Notes: generated by a model not told the origin, from the letters alone. Shown: positions 34,701-43,061, numbered from the stretch's first letter. The stretch: 64,000 nt of DNA from Aestuariispira insulae (GCF_003385955.1 NZ_QRDW01000005.1:310001-374000); one strand, 5' to 3'. Made by a program: numbers and translations.

Positions 34701-35379
34701 ATTTAAACAAGCGTGCTTCGCGCACCCATAGATCCATGATGCCGTTTTCATGCACCAGGCTGTCTTCAACCGACTGGATGAAGCAGGCATGGGGCTGCGG
34801 ATGTTCATAGGCCGATTTGGACCGGGTCAGCTTGCCGGTTTGATAGTCCACATAATAATGACCCTGGCCGGGGCCATCGATGCCATAGGCCCAATGCAGA
34901 CCGGTATTGAACCATTGCGGGCTGTTGGGGGCACACATCTGGCGCGCCAGCATATAGCGCATCTCGTCGAAATAGGCGCGGGCGTCTTCTTCCGCATCGA
35001 AATAGCCGCCTTTCCAGCCCCAATAGGTCCAGGTTCCTGCCAAACGGTCAAAGACCTGGGTTGAGGATAGTTCCGGACCAAAACGTTCTTCCTCGGCGAT
35101 GTCGGCCAGCGCTTTTTCGTCCGGCACACGGCGCCACAGCCATTCCGGCACATCTTTTTCCCGAACCGGCTTCAGGGCGGCGGGAACACCGGCCTTGCGG
35201 AAATATTTCTGGGCGATCACATCACTTGCAACCTGGCTCCAGGAAGCGGGGACTTCAATATTTTCAAGCTTGAAAACGACGGTACCGTCTGGATTTTTAA
35301 TCTCACTGGTCGCGAGACGAAATTCGATAGCTTCGTATGGTGATTCGTTTACTCGCGTATACTGTCGCGCAATCCGCAT
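31732..35379 (-). CDS. nrdJ: Adenosylcobalamin-dependent (class II) ribonucleoside-diphosphate reductase
   Basis: A 1215-residue class II reductase that converts ribonucleotides to deoxyribonucleotides using coenzyme B12. The glycyl-free class II core carries [31 protein letters not shown] (near residue 470, with the active-site Asn, Cys and Glu) and [19 protein letters not shown]. The C-terminal tail has a zinc-binding CGDCGN...CMKCVTC pattern, typical of alphaproteobacterial NrdJ. A region of Ala/Glu-rich low complexity (about residues 940-975) links core and tail domains. The ATG at 35379 has an AAAGGGGAG site. It is oxygen-insensitive and independent of a radical-generating subunit. No cobalamin biosynthesis gene lies in the window. 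Confidence 0.97.
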   Translation of the reverse strand: MRIARQYTRVNESPYEAIEFRLATSEIKNPDGTVVFKLENIEVPASWSQVASDVIAQKYFRKAGVPAALKPVREKDVPEWLWRRVPDEKALADIAEEERFGPELSSTQVFDRLAGTWTYWGWKGGYFDAEEDARAYFDEMRYMLARQMCAPNSPQWFNTGLHWAYGIDGPGQGHYYVDYQTGKLTRSKSAYEHPQPHACFIQSVEDSLVHENGIMDLWVREARLFKYGSGTGSNFSAIRGEGELLSGGGKSSGLMSFLKIGDRAAGAIKSGGTTRRAAKMVVVDIDHPDVEDFVIWKVQEEQKVASLVTGSKLHNKHLNDIMAACHADGVDEADRFDIKANPVLKEAAKAARRMMIPENYIKRVIDFASQGYASIEFPTYDTDWDSDAYATVSGQNANNTVRLTDDFIRAVADDADWNLVHRTDGSVAKTVRARELWEKIAYAAWASADPGLQFDTTINDWHTCPNSGRINASNPCSEYMFLDDTACNLASLNLMTFRREDGSFDVESFRHGVRLWTIALEISVLMAQFPSKQIAELSYRYRTLGLGFANIGGLLMASGYSYDSDEGRALCGAISAVLTGTAYATSAEMAGELGAFPGYGDNSDAMLRVMRNHRRAAYGEVEGYESLSINPVALDLANIPHKDLADAAMASWDEALSLGEEHGYRNAQVSVVAPTGTIGLVMDCDTTGIEPDFALVKFKKLAGGGYFKIINRTVPEALENLGYAKDVVRGMINYAVGHGTLKGAPAINHDTLAEKGFGEDQLKAVEGALGSAFEIKFAFNRWTLGDDFCKSTLGLTDAQLNDISFNLLRHLGFSRADIDLANLYCCGAMTLEGAPGLKDAHLPIFDCANPCGKIGKRVLNTESHIRMMAASQPFISGAISKTINMPNSATVDECKDAYLLSWRLGLKANALYRDGSKLSQPLASALLDDEDLADDLAEATPAAAAPIVAEKIVERIVERVAERRKLPHRRKGYTQKAIVGGHKVYIRTGEYEDGSVGEVFLDMHKEGAAFRSLMNNFAIAISIGLQYGVPLEEFVDAYTFTRFEPQGLVEGNDTIKMATSVLDYIFRELAISYLSRDDLAHVQPGDMYPDSMGLGEKESAVPDEHAQAIAAIKKVTSRGFIRSKDSFDIVAKLGNGHSGGQTGGDTGQSLSEIQEQVVTVTETVQEEVDVRLDRIREARAKGYEGDACGDCGNFTLVRNGTCMKCVTCGATSGCS

Positions 35380-35549
35380 TACGGACTCCCCTTTCGCCAG
35401 GAAGAAGTTGGACTCTCTATTCGATTGTCAGTCCGAACCCGGCCCCAAGCCCCGTCCGAACCGCGGTCCCATGTGCCGGGACCTTTGTTGGGATACCCAC
35501 ATATTGTGTCTAATAACCCTTACACCGTCATCTGATCTGATGACCTCTG

Positions 35550-35603
35550 ACACAACATCTATGCAAGTCGAGATATTTAGCCACAAAATAACTTTGCTCG
35601 CAA
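35550..35603 (-). promoter_or_regulatory. Putative nrdJ promoter with NrdR-like box
   Basis: A -35 of TTGCGA (35598-35603) and -10 of TAAATA (35574-35579) have an 18-base spacer on the minus strand. Next to the expected start point lies TGCATAGATGTTGTGT (35550-35565), one good half-site of an NrdR-type box. Additional half-site-like words occur at 35494-35509 and 35720-35735. Confidence 0.45.
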
Positions 35604-35789
35604 GTGGTTTCGTCTAGTCTTCCTGAATACATGGGTTTCTCAGTATTCGTAAGTAAAAACAATATAATTGAAGTTTTATTTATAAATAATTAAAAAAGGC
35701 CGGAAACGGGCTGTTTTGAACACTATATGTAGTATGTTCTGAAAATGTTGCTTTTCTACATCATATGGTAGTCATCCCGATTCAGGCCG

Positions 35790-35995
35790 CTTGTTTCCAG
35801 TGAGTCGGCTAGGGCGGTGAGCCCCGGCAACCCGGATTGATCCGGGAAAGAAACGTTGGCGGGGGAAGGCAGGAAAAACCGGGTTTAGTCTTTCATGATT
35901 TCTTGCCGGGACTGTTTTGCGGCAAAATGACAGTCATGCATGCGCGTGGGGCTGGACGAACCGGCCCGGCAATGTCATATTCGCGCTCGGTTTTT
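35790..35995. other. Structured intergenic region, possible small RNA (strand uncertain)
   Basis: The 650-base gap between nrdJ and the NDUFA12 gene is AT-rich up to about 35780, then turns GC-rich with several stems. CCCGGA-ttga-TCCGGG lies at 35831-35846, enclosed by CCCCGGCAA with TTGGCGGGG (one mismatch). TTGCCG pairs with CGGCAA (35903-35925). GGGCTGG-acgaa-CCGGCCC lies at 35949-35967. A CGG plus T-run follows at 35988. I recognise no known RNA family here, including tRNA, tmRNA or SRP RNA. It may be a small RNA or a long structured leader of the NDUFA12 gene. Confidence 0.35.
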
Positions 35996-36028
35996 TATGC
36001 ATAAAGAATAAGGTGGAGCGCGCCATCC

Positions 36029-36382
36029 ATGGCTAACGCAATTACCCGGATGATTACCCTGTTCAGCGGCTCTTTCGTTGGCGAGGATCAGTTTGGCAAT
36101 AAATATTATCACCAGAAGAAGGCCAAGGCGGGCAGCCGTCGCCGCCGCTGGGTGATTTACAAGGAAAGCGATGAAGGCAGCCGCGTGCCGCCCGAACATA
36201 ATGCCTGGTTGCACTATACCATCAATGATTTCCCGACCGGCGGCACGGCCAAATCCTGGCAGAAACCCCATGAGCCGAACCATACCGGTACTGAACTGGC
36301 CTATCGTCCGCCGGGTCATATCCTGGAAGGTGGCCAGCGCTCCAAGGCGACCGGCGATTACGAAGCCTGGCAGCCGGAATAA
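36029..36382 (+). CDS. Complex I accessory subunit NDUFA12 family (B17.2)
   Basis: A 117-residue protein shared by mitochondria and alphaproteobacteria. The family core is GEDQFGNKYYHQKK, RRRRWVIYKESDEGSRVPPE and HNAWLHYTINDFPTG, followed by a positively charged tail with a proline-rich part. It stabilises the peripheral arm of NADH:ubiquinone oxidoreductase. The other complex I genes are not in the window, which is the normal situation for this gene. It is followed by the MCE/MlaD genes. Confidence 0.95.
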   Translation: MANAITRMITLFSGSFVGEDQFGNKYYHQKKAKAGSRRRRWVIYKESDEGSRVPPEHNAWLHYTINDFPTGGTAKSWQKPHEPNHTGTELAYRPPGHILEGGQRSKATGDYEAWQPE

Positions 36383-36442
36383 CCGGGGTATCCTGTTGGA
36401 CAATCGATTGACGGCCGTGCAGGTAAGGGGGGACGCCAGATC

Positions 36443-36955
36443 ATGAGGATGAAGGAAGAATCACTTCACATGCTGGTTGGTGCGCTGGTCTTTGTGATTG
36501 GCGCGGCCTTCATGATCTATGCCTATGCATCCGATGCATCGCCTGGCCGCAATGGCGAGGGCATGCATCTGACCGCGCGTTTTGGTGCGGTAGACGGCAT
36601 CACCATCGGCAGCCCTGTTCTGTTGGCAGGTATTCCGATCGGCAAGGTGACAGCGCAGGAGCTGGAAGCGGAATCCAAGGCTGCCATCGTTACAATCGCC
36701 ATCACAGAAGATATCGACCTGCCGATCGACAGCGTGGCACAGGTGGTCAGCGACGGGGTTTTTGGCGGTAAATATATCCGCATCGAACCCGGTGCGGAGC
36801 TGGATATGCTCATGGATGGCGATCCATTTGAATTTGTCCAGGATTCCGTGATCATGGAAGAATTGCTGGAATTGATCATCACCCGGGCGGAAGAACGCCG
36901 GTCGGTGGCAAAACAGACGATGCAAGAAGTAAATGAAACCGGGGTGGAACAATGA
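36443..36955 (+). CDS. MlaD-type MCE domain protein, first copy
   Basis: A 170-residue protein with one N-terminal anchor helix (about residues 8-28) and one MCE domain (VDGITIGSPVLLAGIPIGKV to DGVFGGKYIRIEPG). MCE proteins form hexameric rings in the periplasm and bind phospholipids for transport between outer and inner membranes. The C-terminus has a helix (MEELLELIITRAEERR) that could extend as a channel. Its TGA overlaps the start of a second MlaD gene. No MlaE, MlaF or MlaC gene is adjacent. Confidence 0.9.
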   Translation: MRMKEESLHMLVGALVFVIGAAFMIYAYASDASPGRNGEGMHLTARFGAVDGITIGSPVLLAGIPIGKVTAQELEAESKAAIVTIAITEDIDLPIDSVAQVVSDGVFGGKYIRIEPGAELDMLMDGDPFEFVQDSVIMEELLELIITRAEERRSVAKQTMQEVNETGVEQ

Positions 36956-37404
36956 GGCGCAGTGTCATCGAAACGATTTTGGGGGCGGTTGTCCTCCTGG
37001 TTGCGGGGTTCTTCCTCACCTTTGCCTATTCCAACACATCGATCAAAACTGTCGATGGTTACCAGGCAACGGCCCGTTTCAATGCCATTGACGGCCTGAC
37101 CATCGGTTCCGACATCCGCATCGGCGGGGTGAAGGTGGGATCGGTCAGCGGTCAGCATGTGGATGCGGAAATGTATCAGGCTGTTGTCGAACTTTCGATT
37201 CAGGATCGGATCCGTCTGCCGGAAGATTCCCAGATCAGTATTTCCTCCAACGGGATTTTGGGCGGAAAATATGTCAAGATCACGCCGGGCAGCAGCGATG
37301 TGATGGTGGAAAATGGCGGTGAGTTTTCCAATACCGAAGATGTGCTCTCCATGGAAGACCTGATCGGTCGGGCGATTTTCCTGATCAACGAAGACACTCA
37401 ATAA
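36952..37404 (+). CDS. MlaD-type MCE domain protein, second copy
   Basis: A 150-residue protein with an N-terminal anchor helix and one MCE domain (IDGLTIGSDIRIGGVKVGSV, then SSNGILGGKYVKITPG). It ends in a short helix (VLSMEDLIGRAIFLI). Only about a third of positions match the first copy, so this is an old duplication. The ATGA overlap with the first copy indicates translational coupling. Together they could form a mixed hexamer. DUF2155 follows one gene further on, a neighbour relation common in alphaproteobacteria. Confidence 0.9.
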   Translation: MRRSVIETILGAVVLLVAGFFLTFAYSNTSIKTVDGYQATARFNAIDGLTIGSDIRIGGVKVGSVSGQHVDAEMYQAVVELSIQDRIRLPEDSQISISSNGILGGKYVKITPGSSDVMVENGGEFSNTEDVLSMEDLIGRAIFLINEDTQ

Positions 37405-37421
37405 ATATCAGGCGGGAACGG

Positions 37422-38195
37422 ATGACCGGCAGCAAGGATCACCCGCAGGCCTGGCATCCGGACAGCTACCAGAAAAATGCTGGCTTTGTAGCGGCACTTG
37501 GGGTGCCGGTTTTGGATCTCTTGGCCCCCCAGGCCCATGAGGATATCCTGGACCTGGGATGCGGTGACGGGGTCCTGACCGAAGCGCTGGTTCGGCGTTG
37601 TCGGTCCGTCACGGGGATTGATGCCAGCCCGGAACAGATTGAAGGTGCGCGTTCCAAAGGCCTGGATGCGCATGTCATGGACGGGCAGGCAATCCAGCTT
37701 AACGGCAAATATGATGCGGTCTTCTCCAATGCGGCATTGCATTGGATGGTTGATGCCGATGCCGTGATTCATGGAGTTCGCGGCGTGTTGAAGCCCGGTG
37801 GCCGTTTTGTCGGCGAATTTGGGGGGCACGGCAATGTGCATCACATACGAACCGCTCTGGAGCGCGCGCTGGATGATCGCGGGTTTAATGGTGCCTCTTT
37901 CAATCCCTGGTTCTTCCCATCGGTCGAAGAGTATGAGGCCCGCCTTAAATCGGCCGGATTTCTTGTGGATACCATTCAACTGATCGACCGTCCGACGGAA
38001 CTGCCGGGCGACGTGACCGGTTGGCTCGCGACATTTGCGGAAAGCTATCTTGATGCGTTGCCTGCAGGCGAGCGGGATGATTATATCGCGGATGTGCGCG
38101 CAATGCTGGAACCGGTTCTCAAACGCCCGGACGGTCAATGGTTTGCCGATTATGTGCGTTTGCGTTTTGCCGCGCACCTACCGGAGGAAGTATGA
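37422..38195 (+). CDS. SAM-dependent methyltransferase (class I)
   Basis: A 257-residue methyltransferase with the Rossmann motif ILDLGCGDGVLT (motif I), VTGIDASPEQI (acidic end of beta 2), then DAVFSNAALHWMVD and VLKPGGRFVGEF. The trans-aconitate methyltransferase/UbiE-like group has the same NAALHW element. The substrate is uncertain. It begins 17 bases after the second MlaD gene. Its stop overlaps the ATG of DUF2155 (ATGA), so all are likely in one operon. Confidence 0.88.
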   Translation: MTGSKDHPQAWHPDSYQKNAGFVAALGVPVLDLLAPQAHEDILDLGCGDGVLTEALVRRCRSVTGIDASPEQIEGARSKGLDAHVMDGQAIQLNGKYDAVFSNAALHWMVDADAVIHGVRGVLKPGGRFVGEFGGHGNVHHIRTALERALDDRGFNGASFNPWFFPSVEEYEARLKSAGFLVDTIQLIDRPTELPGDVTGWLATFAESYLDALPAGERDDYIADVRAMLEPVLKRPDGQWFADYVRLRFAAHLPEEV

Positions 38196-38623
38196 AGAAG
38201 ATGCGAATGCGGACTGCCCTGGCCCCACTGGGGGCCATGACCCTGCTGGCTGGCCTTGCTTTTCAGGCCGGGGCCGAACCGCGCAATACGGTCATCATGC
38301 AGGGCCTGGACAAAGTGACGGCCAGGGTTTCCACCTTTGAAGCGGCTATTGACCAGCCGGTAAGTTTTGGTGCCCTGACCATCACGCCGCGCCATTGCGA
38401 CAGGACCCCGCCGGAAGAGGCGCCGGAATCGGCGGCCTTTCTGGAAATCTGGGAACAGAAACGCGGCGATGAAGAGGCCCTGAGCCTGTTCAATGGCTGG
38501 ATGTTTGCCTCCAGCCCGGCGCTCTCGGCGCTGGAACATCCGGTCTATGACGTCTGGGTGCTGGAATGTGTGGATCGGGAAGCTGGCACGGCGGCGCCTG
38601 CAGAAGAAACCAACGAGCAATAG
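38192..38623 (+). CDS. DUF2155 family exported protein
   Basis: A 143-residue protein with a signal peptide (MKKMRMRTALAPLGAMTLLA) cut near QAGA. The mature domain matches the DUF2155 pattern: ATARVSTF-like start (VTARVSTFEAAIDQPVSFG), two Cys (HCDR and ECVDR), GWMFASSPALSALEHPVYDVW. Its role is unknown; conservation beside complex I NDUFA12 and MCE genes in alphaproteobacteria suggests an envelope function. The ATG at 38192 has a GGAGGAAG site and overlaps the methyltransferase stop. Confidence 0.9.
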   Translation: MKKMRMRTALAPLGAMTLLAGLAFQAGAEPRNTVIMQGLDKVTARVSTFEAAIDQPVSFGALTITPRHCDRTPPEEAPESAAFLEIWEQKRGDEEALSLFNGWMFASSPALSALEHPVYDVWVLECVDREAGTAAPAEETNEQ

Positions 38624-38640
38624 AAAATTCCGGACGCGCA

Positions 38641-39138
38641 ATGGTTTTACCAAATGAGGCCCCGGCTCTTTTTCTTGTCTGTGGCAAGATCGCATCCGGG
38701 AAGACAACCCAGGCACAAAAGCTTGCAGAAGAAACCGGGCGGATTTTGATTGCGGAGGATGCCTGGCTCTCCGGACTATATCCTGAGGAAATCCACTCCA
38801 TTCCCGATTATGTGAAATACGCGCATCGTTTTCGAGGTCAGATGGAAGGACATATTATTGACCTGTTGAAGGCTGGCCTCTCCGTCGTTCTGAATTTCCC
38901 GGCCAACACACCGGAAATCCGATCCTGGATGCGGGAGATCGCGGAGCGGGCCGAAACGCGTCATGAACTTCACTGTCTGGATGTTGAAGACGAAGTTTGC
39001 AAACAGCGCATGATCCGGCGCAATGAGGCTGGCGGCCATGAATTCGCGCCATCGCCGGAACAGTTTGATGTGATCACCAGCTATTTTGTCCCGCCGTCCG
39101 CAGCCGAAGGCCTGGTGGTCAAAGTTCATCGACAGTGA
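38641..39138 (+). CDS. P-loop kinase-like ATP-binding protein
   Basis: A 165-residue protein of the AAA_33/zeta-toxin-like kinase fold. The Walker A motif is GKIASGKTT (residues 15-23), and a conserved Arg region is CKQRMIRRNE (the LID). Relatives phosphorylate small molecules, for example antibiotics or sugars, or act in toxin systems. There is no linked antitoxin, so a small-molecule kinase is more likely. It has a weak ribosome site at the ATG of 38641, 17 bases after DUF2155. It converges with the MFS gene. Confidence 0.78.
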   Translation: MVLPNEAPALFLVCGKIASGKTTQAQKLAEETGRILIAEDAWLSGLYPEEIHSIPDYVKYAHRFRGQMEGHIIDLLKAGLSVVLNFPANTPEIRSWMREIAERAETRHELHCLDVEDEVCKQRMIRRNEAGGHEFAPSPEQFDVITSYFVPPSAAEGLVVKVHRQ

Positions 39139-39151
39139 CAGGAGAATCTGA

Positions 39152-40342
39152 TCAGGCGGAAGCCCGGCGCGCGCTGCCTGTGATCGACCTGGAGAAACGC
39201 AGAATTGCAAACAGTGAACCGGCCAGGATCACGACCGTGAACCAGGCGGCCCCATGCCAGCTGAATTGATCGATCGTGGCCCCCATCAGGGGCGGCAGGG
39301 TGACCGCGGAAAACTCATTGAACTGGGTGAAGAGACCCTGGATGATCGCCATTGAAAGACCCTGGGCTGCGACGGCCGGCAGCAGGGCGAAACCGGCCCC
39401 TCCGACGACGCCCTGGCCGAAGAAGAAAAGACCTGTTGCGGCGATAGCCAGCGCTGGCCCCGGACCGCTGAGCAGGGAAACAGATGTCATCCCCAGCAGG
39501 ATCAGGGCTCCGGAAAACAGGGTGGGGCCGGACCAGCCCCTGGCCATCAGGGCACCCGCCGTCACACTGCCGATACAACCGCCGATGATGGAGCCCAGCC
39601 CCATCAGGGTGGCTGCATCAATCACTTGCCAGCTGCTCAACTCAATCAGCGCACTAGGCAGGAAGAGGGCCACTGCCTGGGTGCCGCCGGCAAAGAGCGC
39701 AAAAGCCAGCGAGATATACAGGGCCGGCGCATTGCGCAGGACCGGGCCGATAGCGGTATCAGCCCTGGCGGGTTTGCTGTCGCCATTCTCCCGGCGCAGG
39801 AACAGCAAACCGATCATGCAAAGCGTACTCGGCAGTATGGAGGCCAGTATGACCGGTTGCCAGCCATGATCTTCAATCATGGCCCCGGCCAACCAGGCCC
39901 CAAGCGCCACACCGACCGGCACAAAGGTGCCCCAGATACCCATGACCAGATGCAGCGCCGGGCCGCTGACCAGGGCGCACATCATGCCGGGGCAGGCGGT
40001 TACTACTACCAGATAGCCAAAGCCTGAGAGAAAGCGGCACAGGTATAAAATCTCGAGGGAGGGGGCGGTGGACAGGCCGACGGTGCCCAGGATCAGCAGG
40101 ATGGATCCGATGATCAGGGCCTGCTTGTAACCGGCCCTGGCGATCCAGGCTCCGGCAAAGGTGCCGCATATGGCACCTGCGCCTGTGATCAGGGAAGAGG
40201 CCAGCGCTATGGCTGATTTATCCGCCTGAAAAGCCTGTTGCAGGGCCGGCACCATGGGGCTGAACAGGCCCAGCTGCATGGCGGCGAACATGCCCGCGCC
40301 ATAAAGGATGGTGATGTCGAAAATGAGACGTTTATTGCCCAT
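39152..40342 (-). CDS. Major facilitator superfamily transporter
   Basis: A 396-residue protein with twelve predicted membrane helices, consistent with the MFS fold (IALASSLITGAGAICGTFAG is the second helix region). The NarK/CynX-like pattern of short loops and a Gly-rich first half suggests a small organic-anion or drug proton symporter/antiporter; the substrate is unknown. The Met at 40342 has a GGGGAAGG site; the frame goes to 40411. It lies 90 bases downstream of an XRE regulator on the same strand, which may control it. Confidence 0.88.
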   Translation of the reverse strand: MGNKRLIFDITILYGAGMFAAMQLGLFSPMVPALQQAFQADKSAIALASSLITGAGAICGTFAGAWIARAGYKQALIIGSILLILGTVGLSTAPSLEILYLCRFLSGFGYLVVVTACPGMMCALVSGPALHLVMGIWGTFVPVGVALGAWLAGAMIEDHGWQPVILASILPSTLCMIGLLFLRRENGDSKPARADTAIGPVLRNAPALYISLAFALFAGGTQAVALFLPSALIELSSWQVIDAATLMGLGSIIGGCIGSVTAGALMARGWSGPTLFSGALILLGMTSVSLLSGPGPALAIAATGLFFFGQGVVGGAGFALLPAVAAQGLSMAIIQGLFTQFNEFSAVTLPPLMGATIDQFSWHGAAWFTVVILAGSLFAILRFSRSITGSARRASA

Positions 40343-40432
40343 GGTCCTTCCCCGGTTTTGACAGGCGCAAACCCTAAATCGTATAGCGGGAAGACCCAAC
40401 GTATAAAACATACATGTCTTGAGACGGTTGGG

Positions 40433-41020
40433 TTAGAAATGCCGTCTGTAGGAAGGCGGCAGAGCGTCAAAGGCCTGACCGTCTATGCTGGTGGTCAAGC
40501 GGCCGTAGGATCCGTCATCCAGGCGGATGCGTTCCCATAAGACATGCTGGGGCTTGACCCGCATCGGCGGCCCGTCGCGACCCTGGACCGGAAAGGCCAG
40601 GCAATCGATACCGTCATCCCACCATCCAAGATCGTCCAAGGCTGCTTCGGCGGCGGCGATTTCTTCCGTGGCGTAGCGCCAGAGCGATTGGCCCATGAGG
40701 TCCGTTCCCTGCCGTTGCCATTCGTCGAGCCGGGTTTGTGAGGTTGCCAACAAACGGTGGGATCGGTCCTCAACGATATGAACGGAATCGCGTGAACTCT
40801 GGATCAGGCGTTTTAACACGCCATCGAGCCCGGTCCGGCCCTGGCCTGTTATCATCGCCTCAAGGATGCGCAGGATATGGGGAGACGGGGCCTGCTGGCC
40901 CTGTTCCCAGCGTGAGACACTCGCCTGCGTGACACCCAGCGTCTCCGCCAGGCTGTCCTGCTTGATCTCTTGCGCACGCCGCCAGCGTCGCAATTCTTTT
41001 CCATCGAAAGCATTCTGCAT
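40433..41020 (-). CDS. XRE family transcriptional regulator with PAS-like C-terminal domain
   Basis: A 195-residue protein. Residues ~8-65 form an HTH_3 domain (LRRWRRAQEIKQDSLAETLG followed by VTQASVSRWEQG). The C-terminal half (VHIVEDRSHRLLATSQTRLD and a Trp-rich part) resembles a PAS-like effector domain. The Met at 41020 is chosen; a longer frame starts at 41095 but overlaps the potI stop. It lies between potI and the MFS gene, all on the same strand. It is not a PuuR-type cupin regulator. Confidence 0.8.
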   Translation of the reverse strand: MQNAFDGKELRRWRRAQEIKQDSLAETLGVTQASVSRWEQGQQAPSPHILRILEAMITGQGRTGLDGVLKRLIQSSRDSVHIVEDRSHRLLATSQTRLDEWQRQGTDLMGQSLWRYATEEIAAAEAALDDLGWWDDGIDCLAFPVQGRDGPPMRVKPQHVLWERIRLDDGSYGRLTTSIDGQAFDALPPSYRRHF

Positions 41021-41091
41021 GGTCCAGATGGTATCAGGCGGGGCTGGAAAAGAAAACGGGCGGCTAATGCAGCCGCCCGTTTCGGTTTGGG

Positions 41092-41916
41092 TCATGTGGC
41101 TTCCGCTGCCGCCAGCCGTTCATCACGTTGGCGGATCAATGTCTGGCGTCTGGAGACATAGCTGGCCACCAGCACACCGACCGTCACCAACCCAACCAGA
41201 ATGGTAGAGATGGCGTTGATCTCCGGTGTCACGCCTAAGCGTACCGACGAATAGATCTTCATCGGCAGGGTGGTGGAGCCGGGGCCGCTGGTGAAGCTGG
41301 CAATCACCAGATCATCGAGCGACAGGGTGAAGGAGAGCAGCCAGCCCGAGACAACCGCCGGCATGATGATCGGCAGGGTCACGGTAAAGAAGGTCCGCAT
41401 CGGTGGGCAGCCCAGATCCAGGGCGGCTTCTTCAATGGACTGGTCAAAAGTCACCATGCGCGACTGCACAACAACCGCCACATAACACATGGAAAAGGTG
41501 ATATGGGCGATGGTGATGGTCAAGAAGCCGCGATCCAGCGAGATGGCCACAAACATCAGAAGCAGTGAGAGGCCCGTGATCACTTCCGGCATCACCAACG
41601 GCGCATAGATCATGCCGGAAAACAGCAGGCGGCCGCGGAAGGATCCGAACCGCACCATGACCAGGCCTGCAATGGTGCCCAGAATGGTGGCGAAGGTGGA
41701 TGAGACCACAGCAATCTTCAATGTCATCCAGGCCGCGTCCATCAAGCCTTCGTTGCGGATCATCTCACCATACCATTTGGTGGAAAATCCGCCCCAGACG
41801 GTGACCAGCTTTGATTCGTTAAAGCTGAACAGCACCAGCAGCAGGATCGGCAGATAGAGAAAGCTGAATCCCATCACCAGCGAGACGATATTGAAGGGGG
41901 ATAATCCTTTTCTCAT
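41092..41916 (-). CDS. potI: Putrescine/spermidine ABC transporter permease
   Basis: A 274-residue inner-membrane protein with six helices and the EAA loop (EEAALDLGCPPMRTFFTVTLP). PotI is the second permease of the polyamine importer and pairs with PotH. It is the last gene of potFGHI, three bases after potH, so the two are translationally coupled. Type I ABC importer topology (LILFGMIYAPLVMPEVITGL-like region) fits. The substrate class is inferred from the PotF neighbour. Confidence 0.92.
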   Translation of the reverse strand: MRKGLSPFNIVSLVMGFSFLYLPILLLVLFSFNESKLVTVWGGFSTKWYGEMIRNEGLMDAAWMTLKIAVVSSTFATILGTIAGLVMVRFGSFRGRLLFSGMIYAPLVMPEVITGLSLLLMFVAISLDRGFLTITIAHITFSMCYVAVVVQSRMVTFDQSIEEAALDLGCPPMRTFFTVTLPIIMPAVVSGWLLSFTLSLDDLVIASFTSGPGSTTLPMKIYSSVRLGVTPEINAISTILVGLVTVGVLVASYVSRRQTLIRQRDERLAAAEAT

Positions 41917-41919
41917 GAA

Positions 41920-43047
41920 TTAGGCCTCCTTCTTCGCGTTGTTTTCCTGCATCCGCTGGAAGGCCACAATGGGCACGATCAGCAGCAGCAGCAGGATCAC
42001 GGCAACAGCACTGGATACCGGCCAGTCGCGGTTATTGAAAAACTCCGCCCAGAGCGTCTTACCGATCATGATGGTTTCCGATCCGCCCAACAGATCCGGG
42101 ATGACAAATTCGCCGACGGCTGGAATGAAGACCAGGAAACAGCCGGCCACGATGCCGGGCAGGGACAGGGGCAGGGTCACGACCCAAAAGGCTTTCAGCG
42201 GATGACAGCCGAGATCGGCCGCCGCTTCCAGCAGGCTTTCATCCATCTTTTCCAGGGTCGCATATAGCGGCAGCACCATGAAGGGCAGGTAGGAATAGAT
42301 AATCCCGATATAGACCGCCGTGTCAGTGTTCAGGATGGTGAGCGGCTCATCAATGATGCCGGTCGACATCAGCGCCAGGTTCAACAGGCCTTCCTTCTTC
42401 AGGATGCCGATCCAGGCATAGACCCGGATCAGGAAACTGGTCCAGAAAGGCAGGATAACCATCATCAGCAGCATGGTGCGGTATTGGACCGGAGCGCGGA
42501 CCATTCCATAGGCGATCGGATAGCCCACCAGCAATGTCAGGAAGGTGGAGACAGAGGCGATCTGGAGGCTGCTCAGGTAGGAATTGATATAGAGATCGTC
42601 TTCCAGCAGGAAGAGATAATTATAGATGTTCAGCTTGACCGAGAGATAAGCCTCTTCGATCTCCATATCCCAGAGGATTTCAAATAGCGGGGTATAGGGC
42701 GGGATTGCGCTGGCAATCTCGGCAAAGCTGATCTTGAGCACGATCAGGAACGGGCTCAGGAAAAAGGCCAGCAGCCAGGCATAGGGAAGCGCGATCACCG
42801 CGCCCCGGCCGGTCACGGCAACGCCGGCCAGCAGGATCGCCAGCACCAGCCACAGAGGCCAGAGGCCGGGCAGGGACCAGGCGGCAAAAAACAGGATCAG
42901 GGCGAACAGCAGGGTCCGTCCGATCGGCAGCGGCCGCAGATTGGCCAGCCACCGATAAGGCGGGATCAGCATAAGCCGGGCATGCAGCCCGGCAATCCGG
43001 CCGGTCTGCGCGATGGCGCCGCTGATGAATTGGGTCGAATCAACCAT
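41920..43047 (-). CDS. potH: Putrescine/spermidine ABC transporter permease
   Basis: A 375-residue inner-membrane permease. It has the usual six-helix core and EAA loop (LEAAADLGCHPLKAFWVVTL). The N-terminal extension, with a second hydrophobic pair (about residues 45-100), makes it ~60 residues longer than the E. coli PotH. It pairs with PotI. It lies 14 bases downstream of potG and three bases before potI. Confidence 0.92.
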   Translation of the reverse strand: MVDSTQFISGAIAQTGRIAGLHARLMLIPPYRWLANLRPLPIGRTLLFALILFFAAWSLPGLWPLWLVLAILLAGVAVTGRGAVIALPYAWLLAFFLSPFLIVLKISFAEIASAIPPYTPLFEILWDMEIEEAYLSVKLNIYNYLFLLEDDLYINSYLSSLQIASVSTFLTLLVGYPIAYGMVRAPVQYRTMLLMMVILPFWTSFLIRVYAWIGILKKEGLLNLALMSTGIIDEPLTILNTDTAVYIGIIYSYLPFMVLPLYATLEKMDESLLEAAADLGCHPLKAFWVVTLPLSLPGIVAGCFLVFIPAVGEFVIPDLLGGSETIMIGKTLWAEFFNNRDWPVSSAVAVILLLLLIVPIVAFQRMQENNAKKEA

Positions 43048-43061
43048 TCGGTCATCCCCCC

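Noticed and set aside
35760-35930. SRP (4.5S) or tmRNA reading of the structured block
   Set aside because: The GGAAGCAG loop of SRP RNA and the T-arm of tmRNA are absent.
35380-36028. Adenosylcobalamin riboswitch upstream of nrdJ
   Set aside because: The conserved core, including GCCACTG, was not found on either strand of the gap; similar-looking GC-rich parts do not keep the required order.
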